Source: an uncultured Paracoccaceae bacterium
Lineage (GTDB): Bacteria; Pseudomonadota; Alphaproteobacteria; Rhodobacterales; Rhodobacteraceae
Length of the DNA stretch: 64,000 bases
Reading direction: 5' to 3'
Assembly: GCA_937916485.1 (NCBI GenBank)
Contig: CALFSV010000064.1
Location: forward strand, 1-64,000
Shown piece by piece: positions 8,633 through 16,604 of the stretch. Numbering within the stretch: position 1 is the first letter of the stretch; each line of letters opens with the position of its first letter. The notes under the pieces are model-generated. The model did no database searches. It had not been told where the DNA came from and saw only the letters and a list, made by a program, of their open reading frames with translations. The position numbers and the translations under genes were made by a program.

Positions 8633-9295
8633 TCAAACGGCGGGGATGGAATAGATGGCCTCGCCCAGACCCTCGGCCTCGGCCACACGCCGCACAGCGG
8701 GCCGGGTTTCAAGAAGGGCCAGAACCGACCGCAGTGCCGGGGCGCGGTCAAGGGTGACGGCGTCTTCGGGGTAGGGCGGGAATGACTGGATCCAGCGAAT
8801 AAGCATGGCGACATAGTACCCCAGAACGCTGGGCGTTGTCCCGGACAGCCATTCGGGGGCATCTTCCTGCACCATCGCCTCGATGGCGTCGATCTGCATC
8901 TTCAGGCTCGCACTTGCGATCCGGCTGACCTCACGGGCGGCGGCCTCGCCTGCCGGCCGTTCGGGATGAAGAAGTGCCATGGCCCCGGGATGCAGGGTAT
9001 TGGCGACGAAGATGAACCACTTCAGGAACGCCGCCCGCTCGGGCGTAGTCGGAGCGGGTGCCATCCCATGCCGCTCTGACAGCCACAACAGGATGGCTCC
9101 TGTTTCAAAGATCGGCCCGTCGGGCGTTTCGAGGGCAGGGACGAGGCCAAAGGGGCTGATGGCCCGAAACTCGAGCCGCTCTGCATCACCGGTGTCAAAG
9201 TCGATGGGGCGCACGTCATAAGGCACACCCATCTCTTCAAGCGTCACCTGCACACAATGCGAGGCGTAGTCGGGAAAGTGGTGCAGCGTGTACAT
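8633..9295 (-). CDS. Glutathione S-transferase family protein
   Basis: A 220-residue cytosolic GST. The N-terminal thioredoxin-like half reads YTLHHFPDYASHCVQVTLEEMGVPYD, followed by the glutathione-binding FGLVPALETPDGPIFETGAILLWL. The C-terminal half is helical. The residue at the usual catalytic position is uncertain. I chose the ATG at 9295 rather than the one at 9310 because AGGA lies 6 bases before it. sdaA follows after 24 bases. A second, broken GST start lies upstream at 9524-9685. The substrate is unknown. Confidence 0.85.
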   Translation of the reverse strand: MYTLHHFPDYASHCVQVTLEEMGVPYDVRPIDFDTGDAERLEFRAISPFGLVPALETPDGPIFETGAILLWLSERHGMAPAPTTPERAAFLKWFIFVANTLHPGAMALLHPERPAGEAAAREVSRIASASLKMQIDAIEAMVQEDAPEWLSGTTPSVLGYYVAMLIRWIQSFPPYPEDAVTLDRAPALRSVLALLETRPAVRRVAEAEGLGEAIYSIPAV

Positions 9296-9523
9296 TGGCG
9301 ATCCTGTCATCGGACGACCCTATACTCATGCAGCCCGGGGTGTGGGGAAAGATCCCGCATCGAAGCCCGCGTCACGTCGCACTTCCTTTGGGTGGGTTTG
9401 GCTTCTGGCGGGTTTGGCTTCTGTTGGGGCAGGCTTCTGTTGATACTGGCTGGCCCGGCGCGGAAAAGGGGGGCGGCCCGGACCCCTCTGCCCGGTCGGT
9501 TCTGACAACAGCGGGCTGCACCT

Positions 9524-9685
9524 CAACCCGACAAGGTTCAGCGCCGCATAGCCGGGCAACGATTGGGCCTGCCTTGCCCGATCAACAGGAACCGTCTCAT
9601 AGGCAAGCCTGGCTTCGGCCAGTGCCAGCCGGACACAGAGCGAGGAGTCATAGGGAGCGTGGTGCAAGCGATAGGGGACCATCAC
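9524..9685 (-). pseudogene. Truncated GST N-terminal fragment
   Basis: The reverse strand encodes about 54 residues that look like a GST thioredoxin fold: YRLHHAPYDSSLCVRLALAE, then RLAYETVPVDRARQ, then LPGYAALN. After LN the frame loses similarity. A shifted frame reads CRVEVQPAVV, which resembles the usual GKVPALV-like stretch, so a frameshift plus decay is likely. The frame then runs into a Pro/Arg-rich tail with no GST features. It sits directly upstream of an intact GST of similar type and could be the relic of a tandem copy. Confidence 0.6.
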
Positions 9686-10172
9686 CGCAGCTTAGACACC
9701 TGTACCAGCCGGACTGCATCATTTCCGACCTTTGAAGCAAGAATCGCGATTTCCGGCGGCGTTAGGACATCGTCAACCTTGATGGCCCAGACTGCGGGCA
9801 ACGGTCTGGCCAGGAGGCAAACAACAATGTGGCAAAGGGTAGGAACGGTGGCACTGGCACTGGCAAAAGCCGGGCATCAGGCGGCGGGTGCGGGCGAAGC
9901 GCGGTCCGCCTTGGAAGTGACACTTGCAAAGGAGTCGTGTTTGGCGGAAGGCGGGCCGGGTGTTCCAACTCGACATCGGCGGCATGAAAACTCGAAAGGG
10001 GTTCGGGCCGCGTCTGTTTGCGGCGATGTGGCGCTTGAGCGGTCTGCCTGATTGTCAAGAGGCCCCGGCGCAACTTTGGGGGTCAGATTCGGGGGTCCGG
10101 CCGCACGCTTTCCACTCGCCCCGGCCGGTGGCTGACACTATAAGCAGGGCACCGTAATTCGTGAGGCTACCC
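9686..10172. other. Gene-free stretch of about 490 bp
   Basis: I see no supportable gene, tRNA or repeat here. Short frames exist on both strands but lack recognisable domains or convincing starts. Near the right end, GACACTATAAGC could contain a -10-like element for rpiA (around 10134-10144). The stretch adjoins a GST remnant and could itself be decayed coding sequence. Confidence 0.5.
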
Positions 10173-10961
10173 ATGACGTTTGAACTCTCTCCCATCGACA
10201 AGGCCAAGTTCGTCGCGGCCAAACGCGCCACGCGCTATGTGGAATCGGGAATGAAGGTGGGACTTGGCACCGGCTCGACCGCTGCCTGGCTGGTGCGCTG
10301 CCTGGGCGAAATGGTGCGCGACGACGGATTGCGGATCAAGGGCGTGCCGACCTCAAGTCGGACTGCCCAACTGGCCCGCGAAGTCGGGATCGAAGTGATC
10401 TCGCTGGATGAGGCTAAGTGGCTGGACCTGACGATCGACGGGGCCGACGAATATGACAGCGATCTGAACTTGATCAAAGGCGGCGGCGGCGCCCTGCTGC
10501 AGGAGAAGATCGTGGCGACGGCCTCTGACCAGATGGTTGTGATTGCCGACATCTCCAAGCAGGTGGACAGGCTGGGTGCCTTTCCCTTGCCTATCGAGGT
10601 CATTCCCTTTGGCTGGCAAACGACCAAGGCGCTGGTCGAAGAGACCTTGATCGGGATGGATGTGCTGGGCCGCACAACCAGCTTGCGAATGAACGGAGAG
10701 CATCCATTCGTGACCGACGAAGGCAATCACATCGTCGATCTGCACCTGAACCGGATCGGCAATCCCCGGCAACTGAGCCTTGTCCTCAACCAGATCCCGG
10801 GCGTGGTCGAAAACGGGTTGTTCCTTGATATCTGTGACGCGGTCGTCATCGGCTTTGGCGATGGGCGGGTCGAGGTGCGTGACATCAACAAGGGCGCGGT
10901 CGAGGAAGAGCGGTACGACTTTCTTGAAGAAGGCAACCTCTTCACCGATATCTCGGACTGA
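10173..10961 (+). CDS. rpiA: Ribose-5-phosphate isomerase A
   Basis: A 262-residue enzyme interconverting ribose 5-phosphate and ribulose 5-phosphate in the pentose phosphate pathway. The phosphate-binding GLGTGSTAAW is at about residues 31-40. TIDGADEYD and the KGGGGALLQEKI loop carry the catalytic Asp and Lys residues of the family. The ATG at 10173 is preferred because GAGG lies 6 bases before it. A GTG at 10161 would add four residues. A nested hairpin follows the stop, then glutathione reductase, so both may serve redox and pentose-phosphate metabolism. Confidence 0.96.
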   Translation: MTFELSPIDKAKFVAAKRATRYVESGMKVGLGTGSTAAWLVRCLGEMVRDDGLRIKGVPTSSRTAQLAREVGIEVISLDEAKWLDLTIDGADEYDSDLNLIKGGGGALLQEKIVATASDQMVVIADISKQVDRLGAFPLPIEVIPFGWQTTKALVEETLIGMDVLGRTTSLRMNGEHPFVTDEGNHIVDLHLNRIGNPRQLSLVLNQIPGVVENGLFLDICDAVVIGFGDGRVEVRDINKGAVEEERYDFLEEGNLFTDISD

Positions 10962-10996
10962 CCCCCGGATTGGGGCGACGGACCGGGGCAGCCGTC

Positions 10997-11038
10997 GATG
11001 GCTGATCCAGCGGACGCACCTTCGGTGCGACAGCCATC
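10997..11038 (+). terminator. Nested hairpin between rpiA and gor
   Basis: GATGGCTG (10997-11004) pairs with CAGCCATC (11031-11038). Inside it, CGCACC-TTC-GGTGCG forms a second stem. There is no T-tract after it, so it may be a structured leader or a weak attenuating hairpin rather than a classic terminator. Confidence 0.4.
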
Positions 11039-11119
11039 CTTGGGCGGCGGTGCCCGCCGCGCTGGCAATCCGCCCGCCCCTGTGGAATAGAGTGAGCCGG
11101 TATTGACGGAGGCCAGGCT

Positions 11120-12565
11120 GTGACGACATTCGACTATGATCTTTTTGTCATTGGCGGTGGTTCTGGTGGTGTGCGGGCGGCCCGGGTCGCGGCAGCAACT
11201 GGCGCCAAGGTCGGCCTGGCCGAGGAAAGCCGGATGGGCGGCACCTGCGTCATCCGAGGATGCGTCCCGAAAAAGCTGATGGTCTTTGCTTCGGGCTACC
11301 GCGAGATGTTCGCCGACGCCCGCGCCTATGGCTGGGACGTTAAGGACGGCAACTTTGACTGGCGACCTTTCCGAGACCGGCTCCATACGGAGCTTGACCG
11401 TCTTGAGCAGATTTACCGCAAGCTCCTCAATTCCTCGAACGTTGAAATACATGATTCCCGGGCAACGTTGGCCGATGCACATTCGGTCCGTTTGGCGAAT
11501 GACAAGGTCGTGACGGCCAAACATATCCTTGTCGCAACCGGCGGCCACCCGGTCCGGCCCGAGATGAAATATGCAAACCTCGGTATGGTGTCGGATGATA
11601 TCTTTGACATGGAGGCTTTGCCGAAATCGATCCTGATCGTCGGCGGCGGCTACATCGCCTGTGAATTCGCCTGCATCCTGAATGGCCTTGGGGTCAAGGT
11701 GACCCAATACTACCGCGGCGCCCAGATCCTGCGCGGCTTTGACGGTGAGGCGCGCGGCCTGGTGGCCGAGTCGATGCGCGAGCGGGGGATCGACCTGCAT
11801 CTGGGTACGAACATCGTGCAAATGCGCCCCGCCGCTGATGCCGCCGCGATGGAGGATGCCAGTATGGGCATGCCCAACGAAGCGATTGATGAACATGTCG
11901 GCGCAGAGGCCCCCCAAGGTCCGGCGCCGCTTTGGGTCAAATCCACCAACGGGCAGGAGCAGGTGTTTGACCGCGTCCTGTTTGCCACCGGGCGGACACC
12001 CAACACCAAGGGTCTTGGGCTGGAAGACGCGGGTGTCACAATCGGCCGTCGCGGCGAGGTCGAGGTTGACACCTTTTCCCAGACCTCGGTCCCGTCGATC
12101 TATGCTATCGGCGATGTCACGAACCGGGTGAACCTGACGCCTGTCGCGATCCGCGAGGGAATGGCCTTTGTGGAAACCGTGTTCAAAGGCAACCCGACCC
12201 CGGTGGACCACGACCTGATCCCATCTGCCGTTTTTACCCAGCCGGAACTCGGCACGATTGGCCTGACCGAGGAAGAGGCCCGCGAACAAGAGCCTGTGGA
12301 TATCTACTGCACATCGTTCAAGCCGATGATGCATGCCTTTGCAGGCCGGCAGGACCGGGTCCTGATGAAGCTTGTCGTCAGCAAGGCCAACCGCAAGATC
12401 CTGGGATGTCATATCGTCGCGGACAATGCGGGTGAGATGATCCAACTGGCCGGCATTGCGGTCAAGATGGGCGCAACCAAAGAGGATTTCGACCGGACGG
12501 TTGCCGTACATCCGACCATGGCCGAAGAACTTGTTACGATGCGAGATCCTGTGCGCAGCGCTTGA
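11120..12565 (+). CDS. gor: Glutathione-disulfide reductase
   Basis: This 481-residue flavoenzyme reduces oxidised glutathione with NADPH. FAD binding is shown by GGGSGGVRAARVAA near the N-terminus. The redox disulfide is in GGTCVIRGCVPKKL. NADPH binding is shown by ILIVGGGYIACEFA, and ATGRTPNTKGLGLE plus YAIGDVTNR form the second FAD motif. The C-terminal VHPTMAEELVTM supplies the His-Glu pair. The start is a GTG behind GGAGG. A roughly 27-residue stretch around DAAAMEDASMGMPNEAIDEH looks like an insertion relative to compact family members. It follows rpiA and precedes hflK. Confidence 0.93.
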   Translation: MTTFDYDLFVIGGGSGGVRAARVAAATGAKVGLAEESRMGGTCVIRGCVPKKLMVFASGYREMFADARAYGWDVKDGNFDWRPFRDRLHTELDRLEQIYRKLLNSSNVEIHDSRATLADAHSVRLANDKVVTAKHILVATGGHPVRPEMKYANLGMVSDDIFDMEALPKSILIVGGGYIACEFACILNGLGVKVTQYYRGAQILRGFDGEARGLVAESMRERGIDLHLGTNIVQMRPAADAAAMEDASMGMPNEAIDEHVGAEAPQGPAPLWVKSTNGQEQVFDRVLFATGRTPNTKGLGLEDAGVTIGRRGEVEVDTFSQTSVPSIYAIGDVTNRVNLTPVAIREGMAFVETVFKGNPTPVDHDLIPSAVFTQPELGTIGLTEEEAREQEPVDIYCTSFKPMMHAFAGRQDRVLMKLVVSKANRKILGCHIVADNAGEMIQLAGIAVKMGATKEDFDRTVAVHPTMAEELVTMRDPVRSA

Positions 12566-12646
12566 ATTCGGGCACAAGACGCACAATTTGAATAAGGAAG
12601 CGCCTGAAATGTGTTCCGGGCGAGATGGAAGGGAAACGTAAGCTAC

Positions 12647-13831
12647 ATGGCTGGCAATAATGGAGGTCCCTGGGGTGGCGGCGGTGGTCGCGGACCAGGC
12701 GGAGACGATGACGACGACAGGCGCCCCATCGGTGGGCGCAGACCGGGAAATGGCGAAGGCCCGCAAATCCCCGAGATAGACGAGCTTATGAACAAGGGCC
12801 GCGAACAACTGCGCGTCCTCATGGGCGGCGGCAATCGCGGGTCTAATGGCTCTGGCGGCCTTGGCGGCGGTTCGGGTCCGAAGCTGACCCGTGGCACCGT
12901 TGGTCTTGGCGTTCTGGCGGCTGTCGTACTTTGGGGCTTTATGTCCTTTTACACGGTCCGGCCCGAAGAACAGTCGGTCGAATTGTTTCTTGGCTCTTAC
13001 TCCGCCACGGGCAATCCCGGTCTGAACTTTGCCCCCTGGCCCATCGTCACCTACGAGATCGTCAACGTTACCTCCGAACGGACCGAGAGCATTGGCTCAA
13101 GTGGATCGCGGACGGACAACAACGGCCTCATGCTGACGACGGACGCCAATATCGTCGATATCGGCTTTCAGGTGGTCTGGAACGTGAGCGATCCGGCCAA
13201 ACTGCTGTTCAACCTGTCCGACCCCCAGCAAACCGTGCAGGCCGTGTCTGAATCGGTCATGCGTGAGATCATCGCGGCGTCCAACCTTGCCCCGATCCTC
13301 AACCGTGACCGGGGTATCATCGCTGATACCGCCCGGACCAACATCCAGGACACGATGAACGAGTACGACGCCGGCATCTCGATCGTCCGGGTCAACCTCG
13401 ATAAGGCCGACCCGCCGCTTGAAGTCATCGACGCATTCCGCGACGTTCAGGCCGCCGAGCAGGAACGAGATCGTCTTCAGCGGACCGCTGACGCCTACGC
13501 CAACCGCGTGTTGGCCGAGGCCCGTGGTCAGGCCGCCCAGATCATCGAAGACGCCGAGGGCTATCGTGCCCAGGTGACCAACGATGCCCTGGGTCAGGCA
13601 AGCCGCTTTTCGGCCATCCTGACCGAGTATCAGAACGCCGAGGATGTGACCCGTCGTCGTATTTACCTCGAGACGATGGAACGTGTGCTGGGCGATGTGA
13701 ACAAGATCATCCTTGACCCTTCGGTCGCCGGTGGCGAAAGCGGGGGTACGGGCGTGGTCCCGTTCCTGCCGCTCAATGACCTGATGCGCAACGGTTCTGC
13801 CGCTGCCGCAGCCAGCACGCAGGGGAACTAA
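12647..13831 (+). CDS. hflK: FtsH protease modulator HflK
   Basis: HflK and HflC are membrane proteins of the SPFH/prohibitin type that form a cage around the FtsH protease. The protein is 394 residues. A Gly/Pro-rich cytoplasmic N-terminus (MAGNNGGPWGG onward) is followed by a transmembrane helix at about 86-103 (GLGVLAAVVLWGFMSFYTV). The SPFH domain comes next, with long helices rich in AEARGQAAQIIEDAEGY. The ATG at 12647 is chosen because the Gly-rich start is conserved; the ribosome site is weak. hflC follows after 3 bases, then yjeT, the same order as in E. coli. Confidence 0.95.
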   Translation: MAGNNGGPWGGGGGRGPGGDDDDDRRPIGGRRPGNGEGPQIPEIDELMNKGREQLRVLMGGGNRGSNGSGGLGGGSGPKLTRGTVGLGVLAAVVLWGFMSFYTVRPEEQSVELFLGSYSATGNPGLNFAPWPIVTYEIVNVTSERTESIGSSGSRTDNNGLMLTTDANIVDIGFQVVWNVSDPAKLLFNLSDPQQTVQAVSESVMREIIAASNLAPILNRDRGIIADTARTNIQDTMNEYDAGISIVRVNLDKADPPLEVIDAFRDVQAAEQERDRLQRTADAYANRVLAEARGQAAQIIEDAEGYRAQVTNDALGQASRFSAILTEYQNAEDVTRRRIYLETMERVLGDVNKIILDPSVAGGESGGTGVVPFLPLNDLMRNGSAAAAASTQGN

Positions 13832-13834
13832 GTC

Positions 13835-14725
13835 ATGAAAGCAACTGCATATCTTCTTCCCGCGATTGCCGTGGTCGTCGCTGGTGTCCTGTCCGCCATC
13901 TATGTGGTGGACGAACGGGAAAAGGCGCTGGTCCTGCAATTCGGTCAGATCGTCACGGTCAAGGAAACGCCGGGTCTGGGGTTCAAGATCCCGCTGATCC
14001 AGGAGGTCGTGAAATACGATGACCGCATCCTGTCCATCGACACGGACGCCATCGAAGTCACGCCTTCGGATGACCGTCGCCTCGTGGTAGACGCCTTTGC
14101 CCGTTACCGGATCGCAGATGTTGTCCGCTTCCGTCAGGCGGTTGGCGTGGGTGGTCTGCGCACGGCTCAGGACCGGCTTTCGGACATCCTGAACTCGCAG
14201 ATCCGCGAAGTCCTGGGTGCAGATCAGGTGACGTCCGACACCATCCTGTCCGAAGACCGGCGGGTCTTGATGAACCGCATCCGTGACCAGGCCCGGGCCT
14301 CTGCCCTGTCGCTTGGCCTTGATGTGGTCGACGTGCGGCTGAAGCAGACCAACCTGCCCAGCCAGAACCTTGATGCCACCTTCTCGCGGATGCGGGCCGA
14401 GCGGGAACGCGAAGCTGCTGACGAGATCGCGCGTGGTAACGAGGCCGCCCAAAGGGTGCGCGCCCTGGCCGACCGGACCGTGACTGAGACCCTGTCCGCC
14501 GCCGACCGGGACGGGCAGATCACCCGAGGTGAGGCCGACGCTCTGGCTTCTGCCACGTTCGCCAATGCCTATGGCGCCGATCCGGAGTTCTTTGACTTCT
14601 ATCGGTCCATGCAGGCCTATGAGAATGCTCTGCAAGGGGCGAATTCGACCATGGTGCTGACGCCGGATAGTTCGTTCTTCAACTATCTCTATGACGCCGA
14701 CAACGCGGCACAGACGGCTCAGTGA
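13835..14725 (+). CDS. hflC: FtsH protease modulator HflC
   Basis: The partner of HflK, 296 residues long. It has an N-terminal signal-anchor (AYLLPAIAVVVAGVLSAIYVV), then the SPFH domain with EKALVLQFGQIV. A helical region follows, with FSRMRAEREREAADEIARGNE and a late GADPEFFDFYRSMQAYENAL motif typical of HflC. It begins three bases after hflK, so the two should be made together and assemble around FtsH in the inner membrane. Its stop overlaps the start of a DUF2065 gene. Confidence 0.95.
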   Translation: MKATAYLLPAIAVVVAGVLSAIYVVDEREKALVLQFGQIVTVKETPGLGFKIPLIQEVVKYDDRILSIDTDAIEVTPSDDRRLVVDAFARYRIADVVRFRQAVGVGGLRTAQDRLSDILNSQIREVLGADQVTSDTILSEDRRVLMNRIRDQARASALSLGLDVVDVRLKQTNLPSQNLDATFSRMRAEREREAADEIARGNEAAQRVRALADRTVTETLSAADRDGQITRGEADALASATFANAYGADPEFFDFYRSMQAYENALQGANSTMVLTPDSSFFNYLYDADNAAQTAQ

Positions 14726-14919
14726 TGGCCACGGCGCTTCTGGCGCTGGGTCTGGTCTTAGTCGTGGAGGGGCTGGCCTGGGCGCTGGCCCCTTCTGCAA
14801 TTGAGGCCATGCTCGAGGCGCTTCGCCGTCTTGGGCTGGATCAACGCAGGATGATCGGGCTGGGCTCTGTCGCCCTTGGCGTGGTGCTGATCTGGATGGC
14901 CAGGTCGCTGGGGGCCTGA
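14725..14919 (+). CDS. DUF2065 (YjeT-type) membrane protein
   Basis: A 64-residue protein with two hydrophobic helices around a short positively charged loop (LEALRRLGLDQRRMIG), matching DUF2065. The ATG at 14725 shares a base with the hflC stop (TGATG); a GTG one codon earlier is also possible. In E. coli the homologue YjeT likewise lies downstream of hflC, so the linkage is old and suggests a role near the FtsH-HflKC complex. The function is not known. Confidence 0.8.
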   Translation: MATALLALGLVLVVEGLAWALAPSAIEAMLEALRRLGLDQRRMIGLGSVALGVVLIWMARSLGA

Positions 14920-15029
14920 CCCCTACTTTCTTCTGGCTGACAGCATGGCAGGTGGGTCGGTGCCGAACCTTCCGCAGCGTCGCAATGTTTCCTGTCGCGG
15001 GACGGCAAACCCTCTGCTAGCGTCCGGTC

Positions 15030-15797
15030 ATGTTTCGACCAAGTCCTGCGTCCCGGCTGTTCCCACTTCCCTCGCTTCGGGCGTTGATTTGGCTGTGTTT
15101 CTACACCCTCATCATGGTTGCCTGGCTGGGGCTGGTGCTGCTGGTCCGGCAGGATCAATCGGCCCCGACGGGATTTTGGCAAAGCCTGTGCCTGCCAGCC
15201 GCATCCGTGGGCCTTGCCCCCTTGTGGGGGATGTGGGCGCTGATGAGTGCGGCGATGATGTTGCCGACCTTTGCCCCCACCCTGGCGACCTATCTCGACC
15301 TCGGTCAGGCGGGTGCCACGCGGGGCCGGGAGGCGGCTGCCCTGATCGTGGGCTACCTTGCCGTCTGGCTGGGGGCCTCGATCCTCGGGGCGCTGGTCCA
15401 GTTGGTGCTTTCTTCCGTTACGGGTGCCGCAACGTCGACGGTCGTGACCGTGGTCCTTTTGGCTATTGCGGGGCTTTATCAGCTTTCCCCGGCCAAGGCG
15501 GCGTGCCTTGCCAAATGTCGCATGCCCCTGACCTACTTTCTGGGCCGCTGGCGCCCCGGCGTGGTCCATGCCGCCCGGATGGGGGGCGAGCTTGGCCTGA
15601 TCTGCCTCGGCTGCTGCTGGGCCCTCATGCTGCTGGGGCTCATCGGGGGGGCGATGTCGCTGGCCTGGATGGGGGCGGCGACCCTTTTCATGATTTTCGA
15701 GAAACTGCCTGATCTGGGCCGGGTCCTGACCCGCCCGGCAGGTTACGCGCTATTGGTGGCGGCCGGGCTGACGGCCCTGCCCGCTGTCTGGATTTAA
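15030..15797 (+). CDS. DUF2182 integral membrane protein
   Basis: A 255-residue membrane protein with about six to seven helices. The family hallmarks are a MWALMSAAMMLPTFAPTL helix and the cysteine-bearing AACLAKCRMPLTYFLGRW and LICLGCCWALM segments, which suggest metal binding. DUF2182 proteins are described as predicted metal-binding membrane proteins, but the activity is unproven. The DUF1326 gene follows after 15 bases. The two families often sit together, so they may form one system. A role in copper or another metal is only an inference from the Cys/Met-rich helices. Confidence 0.85.
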   Translation: MFRPSPASRLFPLPSLRALIWLCFYTLIMVAWLGLVLLVRQDQSAPTGFWQSLCLPAASVGLAPLWGMWALMSAAMMLPTFAPTLATYLDLGQAGATRGREAAALIVGYLAVWLGASILGALVQLVLSSVTGAATSTVVTVVLLAIAGLYQLSPAKAACLAKCRMPLTYFLGRWRPGVVHAARMGGELGLICLGCCWALMLLGLIGGAMSLAWMGAATLFMIFEKLPDLGRVLTRPAGYALLVAAGLTALPAVWI

Positions 15798-15812
15798 GGG
15801 AGGACCACGAGA

Positions 15813-16457
15813 ATGGCCAAGACTTTGCCTAAGACTTTGCCTGAGACTTTGCCCGCATGGGCGATCAAGGGGGAGCTGATCCTGAACTGCAACTGCACGG
15901 TGTTCTGCCCCTGCGTTGTGTCACTGGGCAAGCACCCCCCGACCGAAGGCTATTGCCAGGCCTGGGTCGGTATCCGGATCGACGAGGGCCACCATGACGG
16001 CGAAGACCTGAGCGGCCTGAACATCGGGATGCTGATGGACATCCCCGGCAATATGGGCCGTGGCAACTGGAAGGTCGCCGCCTTTATTGACGAACGCGCC
16101 TCGGAAGCCGCCTATGACGGGCTGATCCGCATCTTTTCCGGTGCAGCCCGGGGCACCACCGGCCTGTTCGGCATGCTGGTGGGCGAATTCATGGGGGCCG
16201 AGCGTCAGCCGGTCAGCTTTGAGACAGATGGCCGCACCCGGCGTCTGACGGTTGGCAAGAAGATCAAGGGCGCGGTCACACCAATCGGCGGGGCAGATCC
16301 GGGTCAGGAGGTGATGGTCACCAATACCGGCTACTGGATGGGCCCCGTTATCACTATCGCCCAGGCCGATGTGGGCCGGGTCCGCAGCCATGGCCGGGTC
16401 TGGGATTTCGAGGGCCGCAGCGCCGAGATCTGCCAGATCGACTGGTCGGGCCCATAG
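15813..16457 (+). CDS. DUF1326 domain protein
   Basis: A 214-residue soluble protein. The conserved opening is LILNCNCTVFCPCVVSLG, with four closely spaced cysteines that look like a metal or cluster site. Further family blocks are FIDERASEAAYDGLIRIFSG and PVTIAQADVGRV-like strands near the end. The start lies behind GGGAGG. The first codons contain a 12-base unit repeated three times (15819-15854), giving KTLPKTLPETLP. The gene is linked to DUF2182 upstream. The function is unknown; DUF1326 is the domain name only. Confidence 0.85.
   Translation: MAKTLPKTLPETLPAWAIKGELILNCNCTVFCPCVVSLGKHPPTEGYCQAWVGIRIDEGHHDGEDLSGLNIGMLMDIPGNMGRGNWKVAAFIDERASEAAYDGLIRIFSGAARGTTGLFGMLVGEFMGAERQPVSFETDGRTRRLTVGKKIKGAVTPIGGADPGQEVMVTNTGYWMGPVITIAQADVGRVRSHGRVWDFEGRSAEICQIDWSGP
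15819..15854 (+). repeat. Three tandem 12-bp units at the start of the DUF1326 gene
   Basis: AAGACTTTGCCT occurs twice in a row, followed by GAGACTTTGCCC. The repeat encodes KTLP/KTLP/ETLP directly after the first two codons. Unit number could vary between strains without changing the frame. Confidence 0.85.
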
Positions 16458-16482
16458 GGCGCGCGCGACAGGAGACGTAGTT

Positions 16483-16528
16483 GGGGGCGCTGCCCCCGGC
16501 CCTGCGGGCCTCCCCCGGGATATTTTTG
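16483..16528. repeat. GC-rich double hairpin ending in GGGATATTTTT
   Basis: GGGGGC/GCCCCC (16483-16497) and GGCCC/GGGCC (16498-16510) form two adjacent hairpins. They are followed by TCCCCCGGGATATTTTTGATC. I recall similar stretches as dispersed intergenic elements in Rhodobacteraceae. It lies between DUF1326 and the oxoprolinase gene and could terminate transcription from the left. Confidence 0.55.
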
Positions 16529-16604
16529 ATCCGAAGACGCAGGGGCCTGTCTCTTGACCATTCCGCCCCTCTGGCTCAGGCATAGGCCAGCAGCGGAGGA
16601 TATG

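Noticed and set aside
9762..10157. Several overlapping small frames upstream of rpiA
   Set aside because: None has a recognisable domain or a convincing ribosome site, so no gene is claimed.
13097..14800. Long reverse frame opposite hflK/hflC
   Set aside because: Antisense shadow with low-complexity His/Gly/Arg-rich translation.
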